The notes under the pieces are model-generated. The model was not told the origin of the DNA, ran no database searches, and worked only from the letters and a program-made list of their open reading frames with translations. 64,000 bases of DNA from Falsigemmobacter intermedius (GTDB lineage Bacteria > Pseudomonadota > Alphaproteobacteria > Rhodobacterales > Rhodobacteraceae), in assembly GCF_004054105.1 (NCBI RefSeq), contig NZ_SBLC01000016.1:22675-86674 (forward strand). The letters run 5' to 3'. Shown here piece by piece: positions 45,491-55,665 of the stretch (positions within the stretch are counted from its first letter, which is position 1; each line of letters begins with the position of its first letter). The position numbers were made by a program, and so were the translations under genes.

Positions 45491-48178
45491 ATGAGTGCAG
45501 TTACGGGCACGCAGCCGAAGGGGGCCGCGGCGCTGAGCCTGCGGTTGCGACCGCCGGGCGAGAGTGCCAGTCAGCTGGAGCGCCGTCAGCTTCTGCCCGA
45601 TCCGGCGGAGCTTGCACCAATCCGTCTGGTTCTCTTTCGCGCCCCTTCCGGCTATGGCAAGACCGTCTCCATGGGGCAGATGCGCCGCCATCTGATGAAG
45701 GCGGGCTATTCCACGGCCTGGATCACCCTCAACGGCCCCGATCTGCAGTCCGAAACGCTGCATCCGCTGCTGGATCTGGCGGTCAGCCAGCTTGAAGCCG
45801 CGGAAGGCGGTCCGGCTTTGACCCCGCCTGACCCGCAGCCTTCGCCGCTCGAGCGGCTGGTCACTTTGCAAAACCCCTTCGCGCTCTTCATCGATGAGGC
45901 AGAGACGATCCAGGACGACACCGCCCCGGATCTGCTGCGCGAAGTGCTGGCCGAGCTTCCGGACAATGGGGTCCTGGTGATCGGCACCCGGCGCATTCCG
46001 CAAAACCTTGGCCTCGCCCGTCTGCGTCTGCGCGGGCAGCTGCTGGAGTTTCGCCCCACGGAGCTGCGCTTTACCCCCGAAGAGACCAGCGCCTTTCTGA
46101 TCGGGATCGAAAAGCTGACCCTTGATCAGGAGGCGCTGGCGCGGTTGCAGCGCCGCACCGAGGGCTGGCCCGCGGCGCTCAGGATGGCGTCATCGGCCAT
46201 GCGCCGCCAGGGCGCGATCCCGGCCTTTCTCGATCAGTTTGACGGCACCGATCAGGCGGTGGGGGATTATCTGACCGAGCAGTTTCTGCGCGAACTCCCG
46301 CGTCCGCTCTGGCAGTTTTTGCTGCGCACCTCGGTGCTGCAGGATCTCTCGGTGCCGCTGTGTCAGGCGGTCTGTCCCGAAACCGATGCCCGGGCGGCGC
46401 TGGAGGGGCTGGCCTCCTCCAATGCGCTGATCACGCGGCTGGACGGGGCGGGAGAGCTTTACCGCTGTCACAATCTGCTGCTCAGCCATCTGCGTGCGCG
46501 CCTTTCGCATTATCTGCCCGAAGGGGAGGAAGCGGAACTCCACCGCCGCGCAGCTGCCTGGTTTGAGGGAGAGGGGCGGCTGGTCCCGGCCATCGACCAC
46601 CGCCTGAAAGCGGGGGATTATCCCCGCGCCATCGCCCATCTGCGCGGAGAGGGGGTGCGGCTCTTGCAGACCGGGCAGCTGCGCCGCCTGTCGCGCTGGC
46701 TGAGCCTTCTGCCCGCCGATCTTCTGGCGGCTGCACCTGATCTGTTGCTGATGCAGGCCTGGACCACCTGCCTGACCATCGGGCCGGGGGCTGCGCGGCA
46801 GATCCTTGCGCATCCCGCGCTGCAAAGTCTGAGTGATCCGTCCCATCTGGCCGAAGCGGCCTGCCTGCGCCCGATGATCCGCGCCATGGAGGATGATTTC
46901 CCTGGCGCGGAAACCGAAGGCCATGAGGCCATGGCGCTGATGGCCTCGGCCTCGCCCTATGCGCGGGCGACAACACGGATTTTGCTGGCCAATATCCGCG
47001 CCACCCTTGATCGCGCGCGGCTGGCAGAGCCTGCACCTTTGGACGACGATCAGCCTTTCAGCGTGATCTACGGTGAATCCGTTCAGGCCATGTCGGATCT
47101 GCAGGACAACCGCTTTCTGCTGGCCAAGGCGCGGCTGCGCATCGCGGCGACCACTCATTCGGACACGGCGGCGGACGGGCTGAACGGCAATGTCTGGGCG
47201 GGCATCCCCTATGCGCTGACGCTTTATGAGAGCGGCAATCTGACGGGAACCTCGCAGATCCTGCGGCTGCAGCTGCCGCTGGCGCTGCAGGCGGGCTTCA
47301 TCGATCACGCCATTCTGGCCGCCTGCCATCTGTCGCGGATTTCCTTTCACTTTGGTGAGGTGGATGAGGCTTTCGCCGAACTCGTGCGGCTGGAGCGCTA
47401 TGGCTCCGTGCGCAATCTGCCGCGCGTGGTCGCGGGGGCCGGGCTGGAACGCGCACGGCTTTTTCAGGCGCAGGGCAATCTTCGCGCCGCGCGCGAACAG
47501 CTCCGCCGTCTGGAAGATGCGGCCCTGTGGGAACGCATCGCCAGCCAGAGGCTGCTGGCCAATGACCTCGACACTCTGGCGCTGGCAAAAATCCGGCTGC
47601 ATCTGCAGGAGGAAGATCCGGCATCGGCGCTGCGGCTGATCGGGCCGGAACTGACCGGGGCGCTTGGCCACCGCCGTCACCGCCGCGCCATGCTGCTGCG
47701 CCTGCTGGAGGCGGCGGCGCGCTATCAGGCCGGCGCACGCCCCGAGGCCTTCCGGCTGCTGCAACCCGTTCTTTCCGCCGCCGCGCGGGAGGAATATCAC
47801 CGCCTGCTTCTGGATGAGGGCCGCCCCGTTGCCCGGCTTCTGGAGGGATTCGCCGCCCAGGGCTGGCAGACCGGCGCACTTTCGCGCGATGCGCGCTTCG
47901 GTGCCTGGTTTGGCACATTGCGCGCCGCACTGGCCCCCTCTGAGGAGAGCGGATCCGAGGAAGAATTCCCCGCCCGTCCGCTGGATGCGCTGACCGCCAA
48001 GGAGCTGCAGGTGCTGCATCTGCTGGCAGAGGGCTATTCCAATGCCGCAATGTCGGAAAAGCTTTTCGTGTCCGACAGCACGGTGCGCACCCATCTGCGC
48101 AACATCAATTCCAAGCTCGGCACCGCCAGCCGGACCCGGGCCGTGGCGGTCGCGCGGCAGATGAAACTGATCCCCTGA
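45491..48178 (+). CDS. MalT-like LuxR-family regulator (large ATP-binding type)
   Basis: 895 residues from ATG 45491 with GGAGAGCG before it. A STAND-type NTPase domain has its Walker A at residues 51-58 (APSGYGKT) and a Walker B-like stretch FALFIDEAETI. A long helical-repeat sensor region follows (about 330-800). The C-terminal LuxR helix-turn-helix reads ALTAKELQVLHLLAEGYSNA, then STVRTHLRNINSKLGTASRT. Proteins of this group bind ATP and a pathway inducer and activate catabolic genes. It lies between two operons of the same CoA pathway, so it is their likely activator. Confidence 0.93.
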   Translation: MSAVTGTQPKGAAALSLRLRPPGESASQLERRQLLPDPAELAPIRLVLFRAPSGYGKTVSMGQMRRHLMKAGYSTAWITLNGPDLQSETLHPLLDLAVSQLEAAEGGPALTPPDPQPSPLERLVTLQNPFALFIDEAETIQDDTAPDLLREVLAELPDNGVLVIGTRRIPQNLGLARLRLRGQLLEFRPTELRFTPEETSAFLIGIEKLTLDQEALARLQRRTEGWPAALRMASSAMRRQGAIPAFLDQFDGTDQAVGDYLTEQFLRELPRPLWQFLLRTSVLQDLSVPLCQAVCPETDARAALEGLASSNALITRLDGAGELYRCHNLLLSHLRARLSHYLPEGEEAELHRRAAAWFEGEGRLVPAIDHRLKAGDYPRAIAHLRGEGVRLLQTGQLRRLSRWLSLLPADLLAAAPDLLLMQAWTTCLTIGPGAARQILAHPALQSLSDPSHLAEAACLRPMIRAMEDDFPGAETEGHEAMALMASASPYARATTRILLANIRATLDRARLAEPAPLDDDQPFSVIYGESVQAMSDLQDNRFLLAKARLRIAATTHSDTAADGLNGNVWAGIPYALTLYESGNLTGTSQILRLQLPLALQAGFIDHAILAACHLSRISFHFGEVDEAFAELVRLERYGSVRNLPRVVAGAGLERARLFQAQGNLRAAREQLRRLEDAALWERIASQRLLANDLDTLALAKIRLHLQEEDPASALRLIGPELTGALGHRRHRRAMLLRLLEAAARYQAGARPEAFRLLQPVLSAAAREEYHRLLLDEGRPVARLLEGFAAQGWQTGALSRDARFGAWFGTLRAALAPSEESGSEEEFPARPLDALTAKELQVLHLLAEGYSNAAMSEKLFVSDSTVRTHLRNINSKLGTASRTRAVAVARQMKLIP

Positions 48179-48275
48179 GCGTATTTCGTCCGAACCGACG
48201 AGGGCAGGGGGGCCCTGGATCTGGCAGGGTGACAATCGGGGCCGGGGGGAGCCGGCGACCCTGAGGGAGAGAGAC

Positions 48276-49835
48276 ATGCATCTGACCGCCGCCATCCACC
48301 GCGACGCGCGCGAACAGCCCCATCAGCCCGCCACGATCTGTGGCGACCGCATCCGCACCCGGGCCGAGCTGAAAGACCGCGTCTCGCGTCTGGCCGCCGC
48401 TCTGCGCGGATTTGGGATCCGCGACGGCGAGAGGATCGGCATTTTGTCGATGAACTCAGACCGTTACATCGAATATATCTTCGCGACCCTCTGGGCGGGC
48501 GGGGTGCTCAACGCCGTCAATATCCGCTGGTCGGCCAAAGAGATCGCCTTTTCTCTTGATGACTGCGACACCCGCGTGCTGCTGGTCGATGACAGCTTTG
48601 CCCCCATGGTGCCCGAGCTACGCCGCCTGTCGCAAAAGCTGGAAACCGTCATATATATGAGCGAGGGCAGCGCCCCCGCGCCGGAAGGCAGCCATGATTA
48701 TGAGCGCCTGATCGCCACCCATGACCCCTGCGAAGATGCCCTGCGCGGTGGCAGCGATCTGGCGGCGATTTTCTACACCGGCGGCACCACCGGCACGCCG
48801 AAAGGCGTGATGCTCAGCCATCAGAACCTGATGATGGATGCGCTTGGCCTGACGGCGGGGGCGGATCATGGCGGCTCGGCCCCGGGTCTGCATGTCGCGC
48901 CGCTTTTTCACATCGGCGGCATGGCGGTGGTGGTGCAGTTCAGCCTGCGCCGTGCGCCCCATGTGCTGATCCCGGCCTTTGACGCGGCTGAGACGCTTCG
49001 CCTGATTGAGAAATGGAAGATCGGCGATATTTTCACCGTGCCCACCATGCTGCGCCGTCTGATTGACCACCCCGATCACGCGATCCGCGACACCTCCAGC
49101 CTGCGCTCCATCCGTTACGGGGCGGCGCCCATCGATCAGACGCTTCTGCAGGCGGCGATGAAGGCCTTTCCATCGGCCGGGTTCCTGCAGGTCTATGGCC
49201 AGACCGAAGCCTCGCCGGTGGTCGCGGCACTCGCGCCGGAGCTGCACACCGCCGATCCTTCGGTGCGCCACATGGCCTCTGCCGGACGCTCGATCCCGAC
49301 AGCGGAGATCACCATCCGCGATGAAGAGGACCGCGAAGTTCCCCCCGGCACCGTGGGAGAAATCTGCGTGCGCGGCCCGACCGTGATGCTGGGCTACTGG
49401 AACCGCCCCGAAGAGACCGCCCATGCCCTGCGCACCGGCTGGCTGCACACCGGCGATGCGGGGATGATGGATGAAGAGGGCTTCGTCTATGTCGTTGACC
49501 GGGTGAAGGATATCATCATCACCGGGGGCGAGAACGTCTATTCCACCGAAGTGGAGAACGTCCTCGCACGTCACCCTGCCGTGCAGTTCTGCGCCGTGAT
49601 CGGCGTCCCGGACCCGGAATGGGGCGAGCGGGTCCATGCCGTTCTGGTTCTGCATGAGGGGCAAAGCGCCTCAGAGGCAGAGTTCAAAGCCCTCTGCAAA
49701 GCCGAAATCGCCGGGTTCAAATGCCCGCGCAGCTTTGAGTTCCGCAGCGAGATGCCGCTTTCGCCTGCGGGCAAGATCCTGAAACGAGAGCTGCGTGAGA
49801 GCTTCTGGCAGGGCCAGAGCCGCCGCGTCGGCTGA
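48276..49835 (+). CDS. Acyl-CoA ligase (AMP-forming)
   Basis: 519 residues of the ANL superfamily. The P-loop reads IFYTGGTTGTPKGVMLSH, the A5 motif YGQTEAS, the A7 motif GWLHTGDAGMMDEEGF, and the catalytic Lys lies in LSPAGKILKRELR. It activates a carboxylic acid with ATP and CoA. It heads a run of genes ending at 56529 in which each step of one beta-oxidation round is present. The substrate is unknown; aliphatic or dicarboxylic acids fit the neighbours. Confidence 0.92.
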   Translation: MHLTAAIHRDAREQPHQPATICGDRIRTRAELKDRVSRLAAALRGFGIRDGERIGILSMNSDRYIEYIFATLWAGGVLNAVNIRWSAKEIAFSLDDCDTRVLLVDDSFAPMVPELRRLSQKLETVIYMSEGSAPAPEGSHDYERLIATHDPCEDALRGGSDLAAIFYTGGTTGTPKGVMLSHQNLMMDALGLTAGADHGGSAPGLHVAPLFHIGGMAVVVQFSLRRAPHVLIPAFDAAETLRLIEKWKIGDIFTVPTMLRRLIDHPDHAIRDTSSLRSIRYGAAPIDQTLLQAAMKAFPSAGFLQVYGQTEASPVVAALAPELHTADPSVRHMASAGRSIPTAEITIRDEEDREVPPGTVGEICVRGPTVMLGYWNRPEETAHALRTGWLHTGDAGMMDEEGFVYVVDRVKDIIITGGENVYSTEVENVLARHPAVQFCAVIGVPDPEWGERVHAVLVLHEGQSASEAEFKALCKAEIAGFKCPRSFEFRSEMPLSPAGKILKRELRESFWQGQSRRVG

Positions 49836-49845
49836 GGATTGAGTG

Positions 49846-51024
49846 ATGACTGATTTTCCTGCCCTGCCGCGGGCCTTCACGCCCGAGCAGATCCAGTTTC
49901 GTGCCTCCGTCCGCCGCCTGATGGAAAGCGAATTTGCCCCGCAGACCGCGCGCTGGCGCGAGCAGGGGTTTGTCGATCCGGCTGCCATGACGCGCCTCGG
50001 CGCAGAGGGGCTTTTGCTGCTCTGGGCCGAAGAAGACTATGGCGGTCTGGGCCTGCGCGATCTGCGCTTTGTGCAGGTGTTGCAGGAAGAAACCGTCCGC
50101 GCCTGCGGAGCCGGCTTCTTCCACAACGCCCATTCCATGCTCGTCGGCCCCTATCTCGACCATTTCGCCACGCCTGAGCAAAAGGCGAGGTGGCTTCCCG
50201 GCGCGGTTTCGGGTGAGGTGATCCTGGGGATTGCCATGACAGAGCCGGACACCGGCTCTGATCTGGCAGCCATCCGCACCAAAGCGGAGGATATGGGCGA
50301 TCACTGGCGGTTAAACGGGGCCAAGACCTTCATTTCATATGGCGTGACAGGCAGTCTTTTTGTGGTGGCGGCGAAGACCGGAACGGGGCGCGGGCAGATT
50401 TCGCTCTTTCTTGTCCCCTCGGATGCGCCGGGATTCTCGCGTGGTCAGCATCTCAAAAAGATCGGTCTGCATGAGCAGGACACAGGGGAGATCCTCTTCA
50501 CCGATCTGCGCCTGCCCAAGGACGCCCTCCTGGGCCAGGAGGGGCAGGGCTTTGCCCATATGACAAAGCTTCTCGCGGTTGAGCGGCTGATGTCGGCCAT
50601 CACCAGCCAGGCCCATGCGCAGACCGCCTTTGATCTGACCCATCAGTATCTTCTCGACCGCCGCGCTTTTGGAAAACCCATCGGGGCCTTTCAGAATTCG
50701 CGCTTCCGCATGGCAGAGATGCGCGCGAAACTTGATGCGATGCAGGCCTTTGTCGACGCCTGCGTGCTTGAGGCCAATGAGGGGGCGCTGTCGCCTGAGG
50801 CTTCCGCCGCGGCCAAATATGCCACCTCCGTGCTGGAGGGTGAGGTGATGGATCAGTGTCTGCAGTTCCACGGCGGCATGGGCTTCATGGAAGAGACCCG
50901 GGTGGCGCGGATGTGGACCGATGCCCGGATCGCCCGCATCTATGCCGGGACCAATGAAATCATGCTCGAAATCATCGGCCGGAGCCTGGGTCTGGGCGAT
51001 CCGCGCCCGGCGAAACCGCAGTAA
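49846..51024 (+). CDS. Acyl-CoA dehydrogenase 1
   Basis: 392 residues from ATG 49846 (a GTG sits one codon upstream). FAD-binding motifs are IAMTEPDTGSDLAAIRT and DRRAFGKPIGAFQNSR. The catalytic base seems to be Glu246 in AVERLMSA, the position used by isovaleryl- and long-chain-type enzymes; the MCAD position reads YAGTNE and holds Ala. It introduces the alpha,beta double bond into an acyl-CoA. A close paralogue follows 12 nt downstream. Confidence 0.93.
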   Translation: MTDFPALPRAFTPEQIQFRASVRRLMESEFAPQTARWREQGFVDPAAMTRLGAEGLLLLWAEEDYGGLGLRDLRFVQVLQEETVRACGAGFFHNAHSMLVGPYLDHFATPEQKARWLPGAVSGEVILGIAMTEPDTGSDLAAIRTKAEDMGDHWRLNGAKTFISYGVTGSLFVVAAKTGTGRGQISLFLVPSDAPGFSRGQHLKKIGLHEQDTGEILFTDLRLPKDALLGQEGQGFAHMTKLLAVERLMSAITSQAHAQTAFDLTHQYLLDRRAFGKPIGAFQNSRFRMAEMRAKLDAMQAFVDACVLEANEGALSPEASAAAKYATSVLEGEVMDQCLQFHGGMGFMEETRVARMWTDARIARIYAGTNEIMLEIIGRSLGLGDPRPAKPQ

Positions 51025-51036
51025 GGGGGAGAGAGG

Positions 51037-52203
51037 ATGTCTCTTTTGAAACGCCGCCATCTGACCCCCGACCATGAGGCCTTCCGCGACTCCGTGCGCC
51101 GCTGGGCCATGGCGGAACTGACCCCGCACGTAGAGGCCTGGCGCAGCGCCGGGGCCGTCAGCCGCGACGCCTATCTGAGCGCGGGTGCCCAGGGCTATCT
51201 GCTGATGTGGGCGCCTGAGGACTACGGCGGGCTTGGCCTGACCGATCAGCGCTATGACCAGGTCCTGCAGGAGGAAGTCATCCGCCACAGCGATCCGGGG
51301 TTTTACCAGAACCTTCACAGCCAGGTGGTCGGGCCCTATTTAGGCAATCTCGGCTCCGAGGAGCTGAAGACGCGGCTGATGCCCAGAGCGATCTCCGGCG
51401 AATGCATCCTGGCCGTGGCCATGACCGAACCCAATGCCGGTTCAGATCTGGCCAATCTGAAAACCCGCGCCGTGGACTGCGGCGATCACTGGGAGATCTC
51501 CGGTCAGAAAACCTATATTTCCAACGGCATCCTGGCAGACGCGGTCGTCGTGGCGGCACGGACCGACATCGGCGGGCGTAGAACCCTCGGGCTCTTCATG
51601 GTAGAGCGCGGGATGGAGGGTTTTTCGCGGGGGCAGAAGCTGCGCAAGCTGGGGCTCGATGCCCAGGACACGGCAGAGCTGTTCTTTGACCGGGTGAAAG
51701 TGCCCAAAAGCCATGTGCTGGGCGATCCGGCTGAGGGCTTTGTCAATCTGGCCCGACACCTCGCCAATGAGCGGCTGCATGTGGCCATCGGATCGCTCAC
51801 CCATGCGCAGACGGCTTTTGATCTGACGATGGACTATATCACCAGCCGTCAGGCCTTCGGTCAGCCGATCGGCAGTTTTCAGGAAAGCCGCTTTGTCATG
51901 GCGCGGTTGCGGGTCGATCTGGATGTGGCTCAGGCCTTTGTCGATGCCTGTGTCATGGCCCATAACGACCGCCGGTTGAGTGCGGAAGTCGCCGCTGAGG
52001 CGAAACTTCAGGCCAGCGAGCTGGAGCAGCGGGTCATCTCGGCCTGTCTGCAACTGCACGGCGGGGCGGGCTATATGGAGGAATACCGCATCTCGCGCAT
52101 GTTCCGCGATGCCCGGATCGCGCCGATCTACGGCGGGACCTCTGAAATCATGAAAGAAATCATCAGCCGCGGGATGGGCCTTGACGCCCGCCGGCTCACC
52201 TGA
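51037..52203 (+). CDS. Acyl-CoA dehydrogenase 2
   Basis: 388 residues and clearly paralogous along its whole length to the preceding dehydrogenase (shared text PEDYGGLGL versus EEDYGGLGL, VAMTEPNAGSDL versus IAMTEPDTGSDL, QAFGQPIGSFQ versus RAFGKPIGAFQ). The base is Glu245 in ANERLHVA, and the MCAD position is Gly in YGGTSEIMKE. The pair may act on successive chain lengths or form a hetero-oligomer. GGGGGAGAG precedes its ATG. Confidence 0.93.
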   Translation: MSLLKRRHLTPDHEAFRDSVRRWAMAELTPHVEAWRSAGAVSRDAYLSAGAQGYLLMWAPEDYGGLGLTDQRYDQVLQEEVIRHSDPGFYQNLHSQVVGPYLGNLGSEELKTRLMPRAISGECILAVAMTEPNAGSDLANLKTRAVDCGDHWEISGQKTYISNGILADAVVVAARTDIGGRRTLGLFMVERGMEGFSRGQKLRKLGLDAQDTAELFFDRVKVPKSHVLGDPAEGFVNLARHLANERLHVAIGSLTHAQTAFDLTMDYITSRQAFGQPIGSFQESRFVMARLRVDLDVAQAFVDACVMAHNDRRLSAEVAAEAKLQASELEQRVISACLQLHGGAGYMEEYRISRMFRDARIAPIYGGTSEIMKEIISRGMGLDARRLT

Positions 52204-52218
52204 CCCCTTGGAGGACGC

Positions 52219-54375
52219 ATGAGCACGACGATCTGGCAGGGGGCTCAGACCACCCTTTCTCTGGCGGCGGACGGCCTGGCCATCTTTCGCATCACCCAGG
52301 AAGGCGCGCCCTTCAATACCCTGGGCGCGGCTTTGCACCGCGACCTCGCCGCACTGGTCGCAGAGGTCATCGCGCGCAGCGAAATCCGCGCGCTGCTGAT
52401 GACCTCGGGCAAGCCCGACTTCGTTGTCGGGGCCGATATTTCGGAATTTGGCAGCCTCTTTGCCCAGGATGAGGCGGGGATCATCGCCACCAATGCCCCG
52501 CTTCAGAGCGGCTTTTCGGCGCTGGCCGATCTGCGGGTGCCGGTGGTGGTGGCCATCGGGGGCATGGCGCTCGGCGGCGGGCTGGAACTGGCACTTTGCG
52601 CCGATGCGCGGGTGGTGTCAGAGAAGGCGCTTCTCGGGGTGCCGGAAGTGAAGCTCGGCCTTTTTCCGGGCCTTGGCGGCACGGTGCGTCTGCCGCGTCT
52701 GACCGGTGTCGAGGAGGCGATGAAGATGATCGCCTCGGGCGCGCCGGTGCCGGGGGCAAAGGCGCTGGCCATCGGGCTGGCCGATGAGCTGGTCCCGGCA
52801 GAAGAACTGGAGGCCCGGGCAGGCGCGCTGGCGCTGCGGCTGGCCGGGGATCCTGCCGGTCTGGCCGAACGCCGCCGGCTGCTGCGCGGCCCGGTGGCGG
52901 GGGCTGAGGCCGTTGACTTCGACAGGCTGATCGCCGCGACGCGCAAAGCCTCTCCCCCGCATCAGCCGGCGGCGGTCTGTGCGGCTGAGATGATGGAAAA
53001 CACCAGCCGCCTCAGCCGCGATGAGGCACTTCAGATCGAAACGGCGCGTTTTGCAGCCCTGGCGCGCAGCCAGGCCGCCAATGCGCTGACCGGCACGTTC
53101 TTTGCAGAGCGTCAGGTCAAAAAGGCCGCGCAGAAAGCTGCGGGGGATGCGCCGCGCGTCTCCTCGCTCTATGTGCTCGGGGCCGGGATCATGGGCGGCG
53201 GCATTGCCTGGACGGCCGCCCGCGCGGGCATGGAGGTGCGCGTCAAAGACATCTCAGAGGCCGCCCTTCAAAAAGCCATGGAAGAAGCCCGGCGCCTGGC
53301 CGCACGCGAGGTTGCCCGGGGCCGTCTGAGCGAAGAAAAAGCGCAAGCCTGCCTTGCCCGCATCCGCACTCAGACCGACGACAATGGCGCAGATCAGGCC
53401 GATCTCGTCATTGAAGCGGTGGTCGAAAAGCTGGAGGTGAAGCGCCAGGTGCTGGCCGCCCTTGAGCCACTGCTGCGGGCGGATGCGGTGATCGCGACCA
53501 ATACCTCCTCACTGCGGGTCGGCGATATTGCCGCCGCGCTGGCCGATCCGGGGCGTCTGGTGGGGATGCATTTCTTTAATCCCGTCCCGGTCATGCCGCT
53601 TCTTGAGGTGGTGCGCGTAAAGGCGACCCGGCCTGAGGCGCTGGCCCTTGCGGTGCGCTGCGGGCTTGATCTGAAAAAGACCCCGGTGGTGGTCTCAGAT
53701 TGCCCCGGCTTCCTCGTGAACCGCATTCTGACGGCCTATATCAATGCTTTCACCCGTCTGGTCGCTGAGGGCGTGGACTTCCGCGCCATTGACCGCGCCA
53801 TGGAGGCCTGGGGCTGGCCCATGGGCCCGGCGCTGCTGGAAGACGTCGTTGGCATGGACACCGGAGCCCATGTGATCGAGGTGATCAGCGCGGGTTATCC
53901 TGAGCGGATGGCGGCGGATTACCCCGATGTCATCGCGGCCATGGCCCGGGCAGGGCGCCTTGGTCAGAAATCCGGCGCCGGTTTCTACGCCTGGAGCCGG
54001 GGCAGCGACGGGCGTCTGACCCGCGCAGAGGATCCGCAGGCGGACCGGCTTGTCGAAGGCCTCACCGGCGGGGTGGTGAAAACCCTCTCAGAGGCGGAGA
54101 TCACTGAGCGGCTGATGCTGCCCACGCTGCTTGAGGCCATCTGCGCCCTTGAAGAAGGGGTCGTCGGCAGCGCGGCAGAACTGGATCAGGCGCTTTTGCT
54201 GGGGATCGGCTTTCCCGCCTATGCCGGGGGGGCGCTGCGCTATGCCGACTGGATCGGCGCGAAGGCGCTGCTGGCGCGGGCAGAGGCTCTTTGCGCCGGT
54301 CCCGCAGGAGCTGCCGCCGCACCGCCCGCGCTTTTGCGCGAAAAAGCCCGCGACAACGGGCGGTTCTACGGCTGA
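52219..54375 (+). CDS. Fused enoyl-CoA hydratase / 3-hydroxyacyl-CoA dehydrogenase
   Basis: 718 residues, FadB/FadJ-like. The N-terminal crotonase domain has ADISEFGSL and the block [20 protein letters not shown] with the following [20 protein letters not shown]. The NAD domain starts near residue 315 ([20 protein letters not shown]), and the 3HCDH C-terminal domain contains [16 protein letters not shown] and [16 protein letters not shown]. It hydrates the enoyl-CoA and oxidises the 3-hydroxy product to 3-oxoacyl-CoA. It lies 15 nt after the dehydrogenase gene. Confidence 0.95.
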   Translation: MSTTIWQGAQTTLSLAADGLAIFRITQEGAPFNTLGAALHRDLAALVAEVIARSEIRALLMTSGKPDFVVGADISEFGSLFAQDEAGIIATNAPLQSGFSALADLRVPVVVAIGGMALGGGLELALCADARVVSEKALLGVPEVKLGLFPGLGGTVRLPRLTGVEEAMKMIASGAPVPGAKALAIGLADELVPAEELEARAGALALRLAGDPAGLAERRRLLRGPVAGAEAVDFDRLIAATRKASPPHQPAAVCAAEMMENTSRLSRDEALQIETARFAALARSQAANALTGTFFAERQVKKAAQKAAGDAPRVSSLYVLGAGIMGGGIAWTAARAGMEVRVKDISEAALQKAMEEARRLAAREVARGRLSEEKAQACLARIRTQTDDNGADQADLVIEAVVEKLEVKRQVLAALEPLLRADAVIATNTSSLRVGDIAAALADPGRLVGMHFFNPVPVMPLLEVVRVKATRPEALALAVRCGLDLKKTPVVVSDCPGFLVNRILTAYINAFTRLVAEGVDFRAIDRAMEAWGWPMGPALLEDVVGMDTGAHVIEVISAGYPERMAADYPDVIAAMARAGRLGQKSGAGFYAWSRGSDGRLTRAEDPQADRLVEGLTGGVVKTLSEAEITERLMLPTLLEAICALEEGVVGSAAELDQALLLGIGFPAYAGGALRYADWIGAKALLARAEALCAGPAGAAAAPPALLREKARDNGRFYG

Positions 54376-54454
54376 ATGCCGCGCCGCCTGAGCCTCCGGC
54401 CGGTCTTTGTCCGGCGGGGGGCTTCCCCCTTCCCATGCCCTGCCAGGATCAGCC

Positions 54455-55663
54455 ATGAGCGATGCCTTCATCTTTGACCATCTGCGCAGCCCGCGCGGCA
54501 AGGGCCGCCCCGATGGCAGCCTGCACGAAATCACACCAGTCCGTCTGACCGTGCAGATGCTTCAGGCCCTGGAGCGGCGCAACGGGCTCGACACGGCTTT
54601 GATCGATGATCTGGTCTGGGGCGTGGTCTCCCCGGTCGGAGAGCAGGGCTGCAACCTGCCGCGGGTCGCGGCCCTTCAGGCAGGCTATGCCGAAACGGTG
54701 GCAGGCTTTCAACTGAACCGCTTTTGCGCCTCAGGGCTTGAGGCGGTGAACCTTGCTGCGGCGCGGGTGAAGGCCGGAGAAAGCGATGCCATCGTCGCAG
54801 GCGGCACCGAGATGATGAGCCGCGTGCCGATCTTCTCAGACGGCGGGGCCTGTTACTCAGATCCGAACACCAATTGGGAGACCTGGTATATCCCCCAGGG
54901 CATCGGCGCGGATCTGATTGCCACGATGGAAGGTTTCACCCGTGAAGACGCTGATGCCTTCGCGGTGGAAAGCCAGAGACGCGCGGCCCATGCTCAAGGG
55001 GCAGGCTGGTTTGACCGCTCTGTTGAGCCGGTCCGCGATCTGGTGGGCCGCGTGGTGCTGGCCAGAGACGAATATCTGCGCCCCGGCACCGGCATGGCTG
55101 ATCTGGCGCGCCTGAAACCTGCCTTTGCCGCCATGGGCGCGGCAGAGGGTCTGGATGCGGTGATGCTGCAGAAATACCCTGAGGTGGCCCGGATTGAGCA
55201 TGTGCACACCGGCGGCAATTCCTCAGGGATCGTGGATGGCTCTGCGGCCGTTCTGGTGGGCAATGCCGCCTTTGGCGCGGCATCCGGGCTGAAACCGCGC
55301 GCGCGGATCCGGGGGGCCGCCTCCATCGGATCGGAGCCTGCGATCATGCTGACCGGACCGGGGCCCGTGACGCGCAAACTTCTCGCCCGGACGGGGATGC
55401 GCATTGAAGATATTGATCTTTTTGAAGTCAATGAGGCCTTCGCCTCTGTGGTGCTGCGCTATATGCGCGAGATGGAGCTCGACCCCGCAAGGGTGAATGT
55501 TGCGGGCGGCTCCATCGCGCTTGGCCATCCTTTGGGGGCCACGGGGGCGATGATCCTTGGCACCGTTCTGGATGAACTGGAGCGGCGGGATCTGAACACC
55601 GCCCTCATCACCCTTTGCGCGGCGGCCGGAATGGCCTCAGCCATGATTATTGAGCGGGTCTGA
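54455..55663 (+). CDS. Thiolase (FadA-like)
   Basis: 402 residues from ATG 54455. Nucleophile Cys91 in LNRFCASGLEAVNLAA; the His is in IALGHPLGATGAM and the second Cys in TLCAAAGMASAM. It follows the fused hydratase/dehydrogenase, the classical fadB-fadA order, and completes the beta-oxidation round. A paralogous thiolase is at 40285. Frame is open up to 54407 but the AGGATCAGCC site favours 54455. Confidence 0.93.
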   Translation: MSDAFIFDHLRSPRGKGRPDGSLHEITPVRLTVQMLQALERRNGLDTALIDDLVWGVVSPVGEQGCNLPRVAALQAGYAETVAGFQLNRFCASGLEAVNLAAARVKAGESDAIVAGGTEMMSRVPIFSDGGACYSDPNTNWETWYIPQGIGADLIATMEGFTREDADAFAVESQRRAAHAQGAGWFDRSVEPVRDLVGRVVLARDEYLRPGTGMADLARLKPAFAAMGAAEGLDAVMLQKYPEVARIEHVHTGGNSSGIVDGSAAVLVGNAAFGAASGLKPRARIRGAASIGSEPAIMLTGPGPVTRKLLARTGMRIEDIDLFEVNEAFASVVLRYMREMELDPARVNVAGGSIALGHPLGATGAMILGTVLDELERRDLNTALITLCAAAGMASAMIIERV

Positions 55664-55665
55664 GC

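Noticed and set aside
46190..48295. 701-codon frame antisense to the MalT-like regulator
   Set aside because: Low-complexity Gln/Arg/Gly text with no family resemblance, and the plus-strand gene is certain.
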